Positions 34,578 through 44,798 of a stretch of 64,000 nt of DNA are shown piece by piece; the stretch's first letter is position 1, and the number at the start of each line of letters is the position of its first letter. Source of the stretch: Symbiodinium natans (lineage: Eukaryota > Sar > Dinophyceae > Suessiales > Symbiodiniaceae); assembly GCA_905221605.1 (NCBI GenBank), contig CAJNDS010002612.1, positions 1,059,436-1,123,435 on the forward strand. Reading direction: 5' to 3'. The notes beneath the pieces were generated by a model, which had not been told where the DNA came from, ran no database searches, and saw only the letters and a program-made list of their open reading frames with translations. The translations under genes were made by a program, and so were the position numbers.

Positions 34578-35427
34578 TGGCCGCGACAGCGAGCGCGACC
34601 TGGATGCCGACAAGTTTGGCTTTTGGCCCGCTTCGCTTATAGGGTTTAGGGTTTAGGGTTTAGGGTTTAGGGTTTAGAAAGGTTTAGGGTTTAGGGTTTA
34701 GGGTTTAGGGTTTAGGGTTTAGGGTTTAGGGTTTAGGGTTTAGGGTTTAGGGTTTAGGGTTTAGGGTGAGTCATTACTTGGTTTTTTTTCTGGCTGGCTC
34801 TTAGGACTTTGACTTTTTGGGTTTTTGTAGAAACTAGAAGGAGACTAAAAGTTAAAATTCTAGGAGGGGTTCAGAAGTCAGCCAAGCTTGTGCGCATGGA
34901 TGTTCTGGTTATTTGGGTCTTAATCTCTTCCCCATAATATTAACCCCACCCCCCTCTACCCCCTAATATAAAATACCCCACCCCCCCCCCCCCATATACA
35001 AAACAAAACAAAAAAGAAATAAATAGAGATATATATATATATATAACTACAATGTGGGGGATTTAGTATTAGGGGGTAGGGGGAGGGGATTCAGGGTCTC
35101 CGGCGTTCGGATGGCTTGACGGTTTAGAGTACGCCCCGGAAGGTGTTCCAATATCTACATTCAACATCTACATGTCGATGCCTTCAGATTTTGATAGCCC
35201 ATTTCCAGGTGCCCTCGCTTGATTTTTGATGGGGAGATTTCAGGCCCTTAAAATGTTAAACCCATCAACCCCATGCGCCCTTTAGAACGGCTAAACCCTA
35301 AACCCTAAACCCTAGACCCTAGACCCTAGACCCTAGACCCTAGACCCTAAACCCTTTCAGTCGGGAGATTCTTGCAACGCGAGTGCAGAATACAGCATCC
35401 GACAGCATTGTCAGCGCTCTCCCCTGA
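34578..35427 (+). CDS. last two exons of an unknown gene
   Basis: Exon 34578-34643 follows GATTTAG, reads GRDSERDLDADKFGFWPASL and ends in phase 2 at AG|GTTTAGGG (34644). Exon 35361 on follows CTTTCAG, opens in phase 2, reads REILATRVQNTASDSIVSAL and stops at TGA 35425-35427. The intron starts with a TTTAGGG array (34644-34768) and ends with a CCCTAAA/CCCTAGA array (35291-35355). Between them lie a poly-C stretch (34980-34992) and an AT microsatellite (35028-35043). No family is recognised. Phase agreement and good acceptors support it. Confidence 0.45.
34644..34768 (+). repeat. interstitial telomeric array (TTTAGGG)n at an intron start
   Basis: About 17 heptamers, nearly perfect except for one AAAGG interruption at 34679. 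It starts directly at the 3' edge of the exon ending 34643. Confidence 0.9.
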
Positions 35428-36193
35428 ACATGCTTCATGCCGGACACATAAAAGGGTTTAGGTTTAGGGTTTAAGGGTTAAGGGGTTTAGGGTTTAGGGT
35501 TTAGGGTTTAGGGAACTATCATTCTACTCAAACAGAACCTGAAATCCGAAATCCGTTCAGGGTTGTGTAAAAGGGGGTTGACGTTCAGATCAAGATGAGG
35601 TTCCTTGTTTGGGGGTGATTTGTTTAAGGCGCCAGTTTATGACGTATCCGTAACGGGAGCCTGATGTAGAGGAACTCCCTCATGCATCTCTTTGCCAGGT
35701 ATACACACCTACCCTAAACCCTAAACCCTAAACCCTAAACCCTAAACCCTAAACCCTAAACCCTAAAATTCTGCCCGCATTCGGCAGTTCCCTACCTTGG
35801 CCCTGCACTGCAAGCGGTCTACAATTTGAAGTCCGCACCCAAAGCCCTAAACCCTAAACCCTAAGCCCCAAACCCTAAACCCTAAACCTTGAGCACAAGA
35901 TAACCAGGAAGATGCGCTGTGACCCGAGCGCAATGGCCGAAGGCTGGCCGCTGAAGGTTTCAAGTTTCGGGTCCTAGAGCTCTCGGGTGTTTCGAATTAG
36001 GATTTAGGGTTTAGGGTTTAGGGCTTCAGGGTTTAGGGTTTAGGGTTTAGGGCTTGGGTTTGCCGATTTGATTGCCCTCCGATGCTAGCCCTGCAACTAT
36101 AAAGAGTACGAAAGGTACTGGGCCCGGTCCCTAACCTCTCTTCCGGGGGCTCTGGGGAACCGCAAGCCCCAGAAACCTTGCCAGGTTGGAATC
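35428..36193 (+). other. telomeric arrays and two exon-like islands
   Basis: A TTTAGGG array lies at 35456-35510 and CCCTAAA arrays at 35710-35766 and 35845-35890. Island 35788-about 35842 (after TCGGCAG) reads YLGPALQAVYNLKSAPK. Island 35908-35956 (after AACCAG, before GTTTCAAG) reads KMRCDPSAMAEGWPLK. Both are unassigned. Confidence 0.35.
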
Positions 36194-36306
36194 ATGGGCC
36201 CTTAGTACGGGCGCTTACCTTGCTTATGGGGATCCAAAGTAAGGGCCCCGGTTCTATACAAAGTATATAAGGGTTCCATAACACGGGACCCAAATTAAGG
36301 GCCCAT
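36194..36306 (+). repeat. inverted-repeat element
   Basis: 113 bp with ATGGGCCCTTAGTACGGG at the left. The right end, reverse-complemented, is ATGGGCCCTTAATTTGGG. The interior contains AAGTATATAAGGGTTCC. It is a hairpin-type element with no second copy in this window. Confidence 0.5.
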
Positions 36307-36660
36307 ATCTGGAACCCTAGAAACCTCGTAATCTTATCGCCCTACAGACTACAAACCCTCTACACCCTAAAAAAGCCTACAAACCCTACAAGCCCTGGAA
36401 ACCCTGTAGCCCTTGAAACTCTCAACCTTTCCTGCTTTTCTTCTTAGTTCTTGTGGTACTTCGGGGAGAACCTCGGGTTGAGACGCAATTTCCCAATACG
36501 AGGAGGCTTGGTTAAGCCCCGCAACCCGCAGGCCCTAAATCCTGAACCGCAAGGATTTGGGGTTCACACCCTGACCCCTAAACCCTAAAAAGCCCTAAAA
36601 GCCCTAAGCCCTAAACCCTAAAAGCCCCAAGCCCTAAGCCCTATAGGGTTTAGGGCTTAG

Positions 36661-38388
36661 ATGGTTCGCTGGAGTTTCGCGATGGCTCCAAGATTGAGCC
36701 ATGCGGACTTATTGCAGACCAGATGGCGCTAGAGGGACCCCGGGATGGCTCAGCAGCAGGGTTTAGGGTTTAGGGTTTAGGGTTTAGGGTTTAGGGTTTA
36801 GGGTTTAGGGTTTAGGGTTGGTGTCTCTGTAGGTGGAGTCTTTCCAAACGGCACTTGGAGCCAGCGCACTACTCCGGTCGTTCAATCCCCGAACGCAGTG
36901 TCGGCTGATGCGTGATCAACCGGAAAGCTTACTTCAATTGGCTGTTACCAGTTAAGGAGCAATCATGGAGGTCAAGAGGAATTGTGAAGTAATCATCATC
37001 CCGAGGCCTGAACCCCTTACTCCTAAACTCCAAATCCCAAGCAGTAGGCCCCAGCCCCTAAACCTCGGACCCCAAACCCTAAACCCCGTTACTGAAAGAC
37101 CCTAAACTCCCCTAAACCCTAAACCCTAAACCCTAAACCCTAAACCCTAAACTCCCGAAGCTGCCAAAAACCCTGGGCAGGGGAGCGGCATATCCGCGGC
37201 GGTCGAATTCCCTCGGACAAGGCACGTCTTCCAAACCTGAGAGGGTTTAGGGGTTTTGGGGGTTTAGGGGTTTCGGGTTTGGGGTTTAGGGTTTGGGGGT
37301 TTTAGGGTTTGGGGTTTTAGGATTTGGGGTTTTAGGGTTTGGGGTTTTGGGGGTAGGGTTCAGGGTTGAGGGTTTGCGTTCTGGGGCTTAGGGAGTGTAG
37401 GTTTAGGGTTTCAGGATTTCAGGGTTTAGGGCTTTGGGGCTGACGGTTGCTAACTTAGTGGCACAATAGGACTTTATGAAAGCCTATTGAAGTCAAAGCT
37501 TAGACTTCTTATGGCTTTCAGTACGTATGTGGGCAAAAGGGCTGAGTTTGGTTCTAGTTCTAGCCCAAAAGCTGAGGGTTACTCTGAGCCCTAGCAAAAC
37601 GAAACCGAAGCCCTGAGCCCTACAATGTCACAAGCCAAACGAAAAAAAACCTAAACCCGAAACCATAAACCCTAAACCCTAAACCCTAACCCAAGCCTTC
37701 CATCTTCCGACCCCTGAACCCCGACCTGGACCGCTTTGTGGCAGTTGAGGGTTTAGTCGGTGGTTTTTGTAAGTGGGTAGTTTGCTAAATTAGGGTTTAG
37801 AGTTTCGAGTTTAGGGTTTAGGGTTCAGGGTTCAGGGTTTAGGGTTTAGGGTTTAGGGTTTAGGGTTTAGGGTTTAGGGTTTAGGGTTTACATGAGAAGG
37901 CGGCAGCCCGAAAAGGGACCCCCAATTTAGAGACCCCCATGTGCTCCCTTGAGTGGTGTCCATCGACAGGAGGGTCAGAACCCCAAACCAAGCCCGAAAC
38001 CGCCCAACCCGAAACCCGAAACCCCAAACCCGAAACCCTAAACCCTAAACCCTAGACCCTAAACCCTAAACCCGAAACCCGAAGCCCTAAACCCTAAACC
38101 CTAAACAAAACAAACCAAATCTATCATCCTGATTCCCTGCAACCCGAAATCGCCCACCCTAAACACTAAGACCCCTAAACCCCTAACACCTAAGACCCCT
38201 AAACCCTAACCCCTAAACCCGAAACCCTAAACCCTAAACCCTAAACCCTAAACACCCCTAACTACGAATCTGGACTAGAGGCCCTGCGTGCTTCCTTGGA
38301 GAATTTCCGGAAGCTGGTTGGCGGCACCGTGTCCGGGGAAGTGCGGTATGCAGACTTTGCCGCTCGTCCGCCGGGATCTGGCATTTAG
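36661..38388 (+). CDS. LEM3/CDC50-like protein, four exons (partial)
   Basis: Exon 36661-36760 (after GCTTAG) reads FRDGSKIEPCGLIADQMALE. The PCGLIA motif is the signature of LEM3/CDC50 proteins, beta subunits of P4-ATPase lipid flippases in internal and plasma membranes. Exons 37181-37244, 37696-37750 (PSIFRPLNPDLDRFVAVE) and 38279-38388 (ALRASLENFRKLVGG) follow. Reading phases agree at all three joints (2/2, 0/0, 1/1). DRFVAV..ALRASLENFRKL resembles the family's HFIVWMRTA.LP.FRKLYG block. Every exon here but the last is followed by GTTTAG, and CCCTAAA arrays precede them. The last frame stops at TAG 38386-38388, inside the first TTTAGGG of the next array. That is early for this family, so the true gene may continue through an unrecognised donor. 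The start and both membrane helices are not seen. Confidence 0.55.
36761..37180 (+). repeat. telomere-bounded intron of the LEM3-like gene
   Basis: 420 nt. It opens with about eight perfect TTTAGGG units directly at the donor (36761-36818). It closes with a CCCTAAA array (37111-37152) about 28 nt before the acceptor GGGCAG. The centre is unique sequence. Confidence 0.6.
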
Positions 38389-38599
38389 GGTTTAGGGTTT
38401 AGGGTTTAGGGTGCGGCATTTGGGTTGGGGGGGGGAGGAGGTTTTCGGACTGGGAGGTTTCAGTGCGGGTGGCTTCAGAATGGTTTCAAGTTTTTGCTTC
38501 TGTCAACCGGACATCAAACATCAAGGGCCATCACCCAAAACCCTAAACCCTAAACCCTAAAGCTTCACGCGAGTGAGTTGGCTCAGCCTCCTTTCCCTA

Positions 38600-38698
38600 A
38601 GGGTCCATGTACCCATATAGTACATATTTGGGCCCTAGAGCTACTGTGTAGGAACCCCTTTAAGGCCCAAGTATATACTATATGGGTACATGGACCCT
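38600..38698 (+). repeat. hairpin element family B, copy 1
   Basis: 99 bp. The left arm is AGGGTCCATGTACCCATATA and continues to TTTGGGCC. The right arm is its reverse complement over about 35 bp with three mismatches. The loop is short, so nearly the whole element folds as one hairpin. A second copy lies at 53341-53464. Confidence 0.85.
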
Positions 38699-39363
38699 GG
38701 ACCCTTGGGTTTGAACAGAATGAAAGTATAGCGGTATCTACTACGATGGTGTCATCTGGGAATCCGGGTGTGGCCACAGTAGAGATCAAGAGATTATCGC
38801 CCGGTGGGTGCAGCTTAGAATTCAACAACACCACCCCGAGGAAGAAAAGGCCCTAAACCCTAAACCCTCTAAACCCTAAACCCTAAAGACGCCGTTGGCA
38901 GTCTAAACTTCGGTCCCACTCAAGCTTGCTGAGAAGTTCATGAACTTCCCAGCCACACACGAACAGCAACAGTCTACTGGAAGCGCTTAAAGGTACGCCT
39001 GAGTCTAAAGCCTGTTGAAATGCTCACGGACATGAATCATCGTTCGGGCTTGGTTGGAGGCTATGGTCACGGAAAAGCATTTTCAAAACGAGGTCTTTGA
39101 GATGTGGCCTCCTGAGATCACATACGTGTGTCTTGCGCACAAACATACCCACACAGATATGTAACCCCCCCCCCCCCCCCCCCCCCCCCCAGATGTCCAT
39201 GTAGTCGAAGCTCCATGAAACTTGTGAGAGATACGAGTTCGTGGATTGAAGGGTTATTTGCGTTAGCAATAGCTTCTTACCTCTCAACCCTAAACCCTAA
39301 ACCCTAGACCCTCAACCCTAAACCCTAAACCCTAAACCCAACACTGACAACGAGTAAACCCAG
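38699..39363 (+). other. telomeric fragments and a poly-C tract
   Basis: CCCTAAA units lie at 38851-38888. A run of about 26 C occupies 39165-39190. A CCCTAAA array (39286-39340) precedes the next exon. 38890-39100 is unique DNA without a convincing frame. Confidence 0.4.
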
Positions 39364-39426
39364 GAGCGGTACTACGAAGGCATCTCGGTGGGGGTCGACT
39401 CGGATGAGTATTTCGAGGCGCAGTTC
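39364..39426 (+). CDS. exon island, unknown
   Basis: 63 nt, 21 codons, phase 0 at both ends. It is bounded by AAACCCAG and GTAGATTTCGGG, and reads RYYEGISVGVDSDEYFEAQF. The composition is strongly protein-like. A Tudor-like strand is possible but unproven. Confidence 0.45.
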
Positions 39427-39642
39427 GTAGATTTCGGGCTTAGGGCTCAGGGTTTAGGGTTTAGGGTTGAGGGTTTAGGGTTTAGGGTTTAGGGTTTAGG
39501 GTTTAGGTGTTAAGGTGCCTCTATCACCCTCAAGCCACGAAGCCTCGAAACCCTGAACCCCTTCTAAGAACCCTAAACCCTACATCCCAACAAGTAACTG
39601 TACGTTGCTTGTGTGTAGGCTTAGGTTTAGGGTCCAGCGTCC

Positions 39643-39872
39643 AGGGTTTAGGGTTTAGGGTTTAGGGTTTAGGGTTTAGGGTTTAGGGTTTAGGGTTTAG
39701 GGTTTAGGGGTTCAAAGGTGGCTTCAAGGAGACAGAGGTCGAAGTTTAGTCAGGCAGACTCAGGGGCAACCCCAGGGCCCTAAACCCTCAAGGCCTAGTA
39801 CAGCAGGGTTTAGGGTTTAGGGTTTAGGGTTTACGGTTTAGGGTTTAGGGTTTAGGGTTTAGGGTTTAGGGT
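39643..39872 (+). repeat. two TTTAGGG arrays
   Basis: Arrays at 39643-39710 (about 9 units) and 39806-39872 (about 9 units, one TTTACGG) are separated by about 95 bp that include a CCCTAAACCCTCAAGG piece. Confidence 0.85.
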
Positions 39873-39881
39873 AGCTAACAA

Positions 39882-40056
39882 TGTAACAGCCATGAACTGT
39901 AAACCCTCAACTTGGACCCCTGTATAACTACATACACTCGCCTCAGAACTAGAAATTAGATACTGTTCTGTAACAACCATGAACTCTAAACCTTCCACGT
40001 AGATCCCCTTATAAATACACACACCAGCACCTAGAACTAGAAATGAATACCTGCTC
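39882..40056 (+). repeat. tandem duplication with 87-bp period
   Basis: Copies begin TGTAACAGCCATGAACTGTA (39882) and TGTAACAACCATGAACTCTA (39969). They share CCC.T.TA.A..TACA and AGAACTAGAAAT further in. Divergence is about a quarter of positions. Confidence 0.6.
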
Positions 40057-40607
40057 TAGCACCTATACCTAGAAGCTGAAGACCCTATAAACTCTGCAAC
40101 CCTCAATCCCAAAAACTCTTGATTCGCAAGTTGAGGGGTTTTCGGAGTTGGAACATGGGAGAAACGTGCGAAGGATAGATGGCCCAAACTTGGGGGGTTC
40201 AGGGTTTGGGGAGTGTGTTTACGGTTCAGGGTTTAGGGGTTGGGGCCAATTTTCGTGCTCCTCGGCTTCAGGATTCAGTTTTTTGGGCCTCCGGCTTCAG
40301 GCCATGAGAGCGGTTAGGCTTTCGGGTTACTTAGCTGGGGCCCTTTAGGGCTTGACGTGCTAAACCCTCAGAAGCCTTGACCCCAAAGCCCTATACATCC
40401 TACACGCCTTTTCCTTAAGCTCTGAAGCCCTAAATTTAACCCTACACCCTATAAACCCTCTAAGCTCTACAAACCCTGTAAACCCTAGAAACCTTCAGAA
40501 ACCCTGTAACCTTATAAACCCTATAAACCCTATAAACCCATAAACCCTATAAGCCCCATAAACCCTATAAACCCCATAAACCCTAAAGCGCAATTTCATG
40601 CCCTCAG

Positions 40608-40654
40608 TCCCCTGGCCGAGGAGCTCCTGCGACGTGCCTGGGACTTGCCTGAAG
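40608..40654 (+). CDS. exon island, unknown
   Basis: Bounded by CCCTCAG and a possible GC donor (GAAG|GCAAGA). It reads PLAEELLRRAWDLPEG. It follows an array of CCCTATAAA units (40500-40580). Confidence 0.3.
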
Positions 40655-40664
40655 GCAAGAATCC

Positions 40665-40830
40665 ATGCCCTTTCCTTGAATAGGGATTATCCTTTAAGGG
40701 ATGATGGTGCCCCCTTTAGGGGATGATGGTACCCCCTTTAAGGGACTATAGTACCCCCTTTCCAGGGGTTATAGTAGCCCTTATTTTAATCCCTATTATG
40801 GAGTGCTAGTATAAGGGGGAACATGCCCTT
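40665..40830 (+). repeat. hairpin element family C, copy 1, with internal 23-bp tandem
   Basis: The right end AGTATAAGGGGGAACATGCCC matches copy 2 at 49822-49912. Both copies contain AATAGGGATTAT opposite ATAATCCCTATT-type sequence. Between the arms are about four copies of a 23-bp unit (AGGGGATGATGGTACCCCCT). Confidence 0.65.
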
Positions 40831-42154
40831 CCTCGGGATTTCGGAGTTTTTTGTGTGGGTTTAGAGGAAGGATGGTACTTTGTGAGTGAGCGCGACGCAT
40901 CTCGCCGACGAAAGTCCCCACAAGCAGCCGTCCACCGGGTCTAGTAGCAAACCAGATCTAGACCCAACAAGCCTGGATCCAAAAATTGCAAGTACTGAGT
41001 GAGTTAGGATCTGCAAACATGGCTTTTGGCTTTTGTTCTTTGGGGTTCCGTCTACATTAGGTTCCAAGGCTTCCTTTCTATGATATCTAGCACCAATAGC
41101 ACACATAACCAAGACACCTTTGATTCAACCTAGGAATCCGCAAAGTACGAGATTGGGGTTTCTTCCATAGGATGTCGAATATCGAAGCCATATACACGCG
41201 GCACATTGCTTTCATTGCCCTACTTAAAGATTTCCCGAAGAGCCCGCAAAGACCAGGTAAGTAAATGGTACGAGCCAGTTAAAGCCCTAGACCCCGACAC
41301 CCGCAAGGTACAATTCGAGACAGAGGGTTTAGGGTTTACGGTTCATAAGGGTGAAGGAATTAGGGTTTAGGGTTTAGGGTTTAGGGTTTAGGGCTCAACC
41401 CCCTTTTCTTCCATCTGCAAGCAGGCTGGTTGCGAAACCGGCTTTCTGAGGACTGCCATGGCTTGTGCACTTGAACAAGGGGTCATCCCAAGAGGGGCCC
41501 CCTAAACCCTAAACCCTAAACCCTAAACCTTCAACCGTACCGACACGGGACACGGAACCATATATACCTTGCAGAGTCCCTAGATTATGCCGAAGTAGCC
41601 CCTACCCCTAAGGTTATAAGGGTCCCTCCTTTAGTCCCTTGACATTAGGGTTTAGTGTGTTTGGGGTCACTCAAAAGATGTTCGACGATCCCTTAAAACG
41701 CAAGAGGGAAATCTACGACTTATTCTTAATTAAGGGGGGGGGGGCAAGTTCATACAGTAGTTAAGAGGGGCATATTCTGTTATTCAGGCTTCGTAGCCTT
41801 GCGATACCCTTTACCATTTTTTGTGGTTCTGGGTTCCCTTATAGAGTAACCAACCAAAAAAGGGTACTTATGAGATGGTTGCTGGACTACCAAGAAGGGA
41901 TAAGTCCCTAATCCCTGAACCTAAACTCTCAACCCTTATAAGGGATAAGTCTCTGTTTCGGGCCCCTTTTTGTTGTTCTCTCCGCTTTGTTAGCAGTCAG
42001 GGCGAGGGTTTAGGGTTTAGGGTTTAGGGTTTAGGGTTCAGGGTTTAGGGTATTTAGGTTATTTAGGGTTTCGGGTTTAGGGTGTAGGGTTTAATTAGGC
42101 ATTGAGCCCTAAACCCGAAACCCAAACCCATTCACTGCTTTGAGCCGGGGGCAG
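40831..42154 (+). other. exon-like islands and telomeric repeats
   Basis: A frame at about 41219-41326 reads KISRRARKDQVSKWYEPVKA and then LDPDTRKVQFETE, and ends at GAGG|GTTTAGGG. A canonical GTAAGT at 41257 allows an alternative in which ATG 41173 (MSNIEAIYTRHIAFIALLKD) is a first exon. A frame 41425-41505 after AAGCAG reads CETGFLRTAMACALEQGVIP and stops at TAA inside CCCTAAA. Arrays lie at 41356-41395 (TTTAGGG), 41500-41530 (CCCTAAA) and 42005-42070 (TTTAGGG). A run of 10 G lies near 41738. Confidence 0.35.
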
Positions 42155-42223
42155 GATGATGAGCTCCTGGCCGATGGAGCGTGGCATTTGGACAGGCCTG
42201 GGTCCGGACATCCACCTTCAAAG
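42155..42223 (+). CDS. exon island, unknown
   Basis: 69 nt, 23 codons, phase 0 at both ends. It is bounded by GGGGCAG and AAG|GTTTCGGG, and reads ELLADGAWHLDRPGSGHPPS. CCCTAAACCCGAAACCC units lie upstream and a TTTAGGG array downstream. Confidence 0.45.
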
Positions 42224-42633
42224 GTTTCGGGATTTAGGGTTTAGGGTTTAGGGTTTAGGGATGTAGGGATTCAGGGTTTAGGGTTATTTGGGGTTTAGGG
42301 ATGTAATTAGGGCTTTCGGGATTAGGGATTCGGGTCTAATGTCCAAGATTTTGGGGCTTAGGACCATTTCGTAGATTTCTGCATAACTGTTGTTCCACCT
42401 TCTGTTTTTCTGCCATGATTTGACCTGTTTTTTTTCTTCCACTTGGTTGCGGGTTTGTGTTGTGCAAGAATGTTTGTAGCTGTTTCCATAATACTTGTAG
42501 GTTCCTTTGGTGTTCCGTTCTGATGTTTTATCAAGACGTATCAGAACTATAGCAAACTGTAGCATGTTTTGATTCTGGCTGTTGTCTGGGCTTTGCCATC
42601 TTTAACTTTGCACGATCTGTAAGGTTTCAGACC

Positions 42634-43092
42634 ATGCTTCGGCGACATCAACTTCGCATTCAACAAGAAGTTCGCGACGGTAAAGCTGTCGCGGGCGATG
42701 CTTCTTCCCCAATCAGTGATGAGAAGCTGGGCATTCTTTCCGACCTGTTCAAGCAGCAGAAGAGCGGGGGGTCATAACGAAGGCGGCTTCTGTCACTACC
42801 ACAAACTTTACTTTGCGGTACTTTACCGTAACTTTAGATCCTTACATGTTTTGGGTTTATTGGGTTTCTTAATCAGGCAGCTAAAATTTTTATTTTTAGC
42901 TACTCTCCTAAGTGCAGCCAAGTTTAGTTGATCGTGCCATAGACACTCTCAAGAATTTGAGGCCGGAGATGCTTTTCAAACTATACGGACGGTTTCGTTT
43001 CCGAGTTCCAGAAGCGTGAAGGCAGTGAGAGGGTCTTTCACAGCACTGCCTTCTACCTGAAGTGTTCCAACGAGATGTCATCATGGATGTAA
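42634..43092 (+). CDS. gene fragment(s), unknown
   Basis: After TTTCAG (42630) two frames are protein-like. ATG 42634 opens LRIQQEVRDGKAVAGDASS and stops at TAA 42775-42777. The other reads CFGDINFAFNKKFATVKLSR up to a possible donor GTAAAG. Near the end, 42961-43092 reads NYTDGFVSEFQKREGSERVF and stops at TAA 43090-43092. I cannot decide the splice path. It is a short gene or a decayed fragment. Confidence 0.35.
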
Positions 43093-43112
43093 TCTACCGG
43101 TTCGATCAATAC

Positions 43113-43240
43113 CGATATGTTACCGATTACTACTCGATAAAGTATTGGTAGTATTGGTAGTCACGGTTCGGTTCGATACTCGATTACTACCGGTATGTGA
43201 TCGATAGAGACGTGCTCTACCACTAGGCCATACTCTCTCT
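43113..43240 (-). repeat. inverted-repeat-rich segment with a tRNA A-box-like sequence
   Basis: On the - strand TGGCCTAGTGGTAGAGCACG (about 43230-43211) matches a tRNA A-box/D-arm. The neighbouring 43113-43200 repeats CGATTACTAC and GGTTCGAT words and is partly self-complementary. No complete tRNA can be folded. It is possibly a SINE head relic. Confidence 0.35.
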
Positions 43241-43500
43241 CTCCACAGTTGCGAATCGTAACCCAAAAAACCCTTAAATAACAAGCTTGTGGGATTTGGG
43301 TTGGGGATTAGAGTTTGGTTGTTGGTTTTTTTTGGGTTTGAAGGTTTGACGGAGTTTGGTTTGGGGTTTTTCCGGTTTGGGTTGTCGGGTCCCTGGCCGT
43401 CAACGACGCAGCCGCGCTGCAGCTGGCCTGGCTTAGGGAGAGAGCCAGACCAACTGGTCGGGAAAGGTTTATAGGTTTGGTAGAGGGGGAAGCGGCTCAG

Positions 43501-43723
43501 CATACCACTGACTTTATTGTAAATACCCAAAACCGCGAAACGAATTAGTGGCAGCCACTAACTCGTTTTTTCCACGTCGTAGGGGGGATTCGAACCGCGG
43601 TCCTTCCGGTTTAAGGGTTGACGTCTTACCCATGACGCTACCCACTCCTTAGCCCCCCTGTGTACTATTCGTGCATACCACTGATTTCATTGTAAATACC
43701 CCAAAACCGCGAAACGAATTAGT
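43501..43723 (+). repeat. 49/50-bp direct repeats flanking a tRNA-like element
   Basis: 43501-43549 and 43674-43723 are near-identical (two substitutions, one extra C). They begin CATACCACTGA and end CGCGAAACGAATTAGT. The 124 bp between them contains the tRNA-like sequence on the - strand. Confidence 0.8.
43575..43660 (-). tRNA. degenerate tRNA-like sequence (SINE head or tRNA relic)
   Basis: On the - strand there is an A-box-like TAGCGTCATGGG (one mismatch to the consensus) and a perfect B-box GGTTCGAATCC (+ strand 43586-43596). Spacing is right for an internal Pol III promoter. The anticodon-loop region could read CTTAAAC, but the T-stem and acceptor stem do not pair well. I therefore call it tRNA-derived, not a working tRNA. 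Confidence 0.5.
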
Positions 43724-43809
43724 CTGCCCAAATTATTGCGACGGAAACGACGGAAAAATTGAAATTAAAAAACATTGCGACGCAACGACGAAAAAAAAAG
43801 CAGGAAATA

Positions 43810-43890
43810 AGCCTGACAAGCACATGCCCTGAACCCTCAACCTCATAACCCTAAGGTCGTGGGTCAAATCCCCCTCACGCTCTCTTCTCT
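43810..43890 (+). tRNA. tRNA-Met-like relic
   Basis: The 3' half resembles elongator tRNA-Met: the anticodon loop CTCATAA (CAT), then CCCTAAGGTCGTGGGTCAAA and TCCCCCTCACG. The T-loop is one base short and the 5' half is unrecognisable. The first satellite copy follows within about 20 bp. Confidence 0.45.
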
Positions 43891-43902
43891 TTAGTGTAGG
43901 CA

Positions 43903-44798
43903 AAATGCCTATCAAATTAGCAACAAAAAATCAAACAGTGTCGATTTTGAGGTTTTGGATCCTTGGAAATCGGAAAAACAAGCACGTTTGATTCTTTTCG
44001 CATCAGCAGGTGTAGTTTTCTGGCTGGGCTTTGAGTAGGTCCGTGCGAAATGCCTATCAAATAGCACCAAAAAAATCAAACAGTGTCGATTTTGAGGTTT
44101 GGGCTCCTTGGAAATCGGAAAAACAAGCACGTTTGATTCTTTTCGCATCAGCAGGTGTAGTTTTCTGGCTGGGCTTTGAGTAGGTCCATGCGAAATGCCT
44201 ATCAAATAGCACCAAAAGAATCAAACAGTATCGATTTTGAGGTTTGGGCTCCTTGGAAATTGGGAAAACAAGCGCTCTGGGAGGTTTACTGGGCTCTGAG
44301 GAGGTGCGAAATGCCTATCAAATTAGCACCAAAAAATCAAACAGTGTCGATTTTGAGGTTTTGGCTCCTTGGAAATCGGAAAAACAAGCACGTTTGATTT
44401 TTTCGCATCAGCAGGTGTGGTTTTCTGGCTGGGCTTTGAGTAGGTGCGAAATGCCTATCAAATTAGCGCCAAAAAATCAAACAGTGTCGATTTTGAGGTT
44501 TTGGCTCCTTGGAAATCGGAAAAACAAGCACGTTTGATTTTTTTTCGCATCAGCAGGTGTGGTTTTCTGGCTGGGCTTTGAGTAGGTGCGAAATGCCTAT
44601 CAAATTAGCACCAAAAAATCAAACAGTGTCGATTTTGAGGTTTTGGCTCCTTGGAAATCGGAAACACAAGCACGTTTGATTCTTTTCGCATCAGCAGGTG
44701 TAGTTTTCTGGCTGGGCTTTGAGTAGGTCCGTGCGAAATGCCTATCAAATAGCACCAAAAGAATCAAACAGTATCGATTTTGAGGTTTTGGCTCCTTG
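43903..44798 (+). repeat. seven-copy satellite, 140-145-bp unit
   Basis: Units start at AAATGCCTATCAAA at 43903, 44048, 44193, 44309, 44449, 44591 and 44736. Periods are 145, 145, 116, 140, 142 and 145; the short one has lost about 29 bp. Each contains CAAACAGTGTCGATTTTGAG, GGCTCCTTGGAAATCGGAAA, CACGTTTGATT and TTTTCTGGCTGGGCTTTGAG. Identity between copies is high. Frames of 70-97 codons across it on both strands are repeat translations. Confidence 0.95.

Noticed and set aside
39165-39190. Long homopolymer runs (C26 here; G17 at 13046, G14 at 27766, C14 at about 61909) as functional elements
   Set aside because: They are simple slippage tracts. No flanking symmetry or conserved context supports a function.
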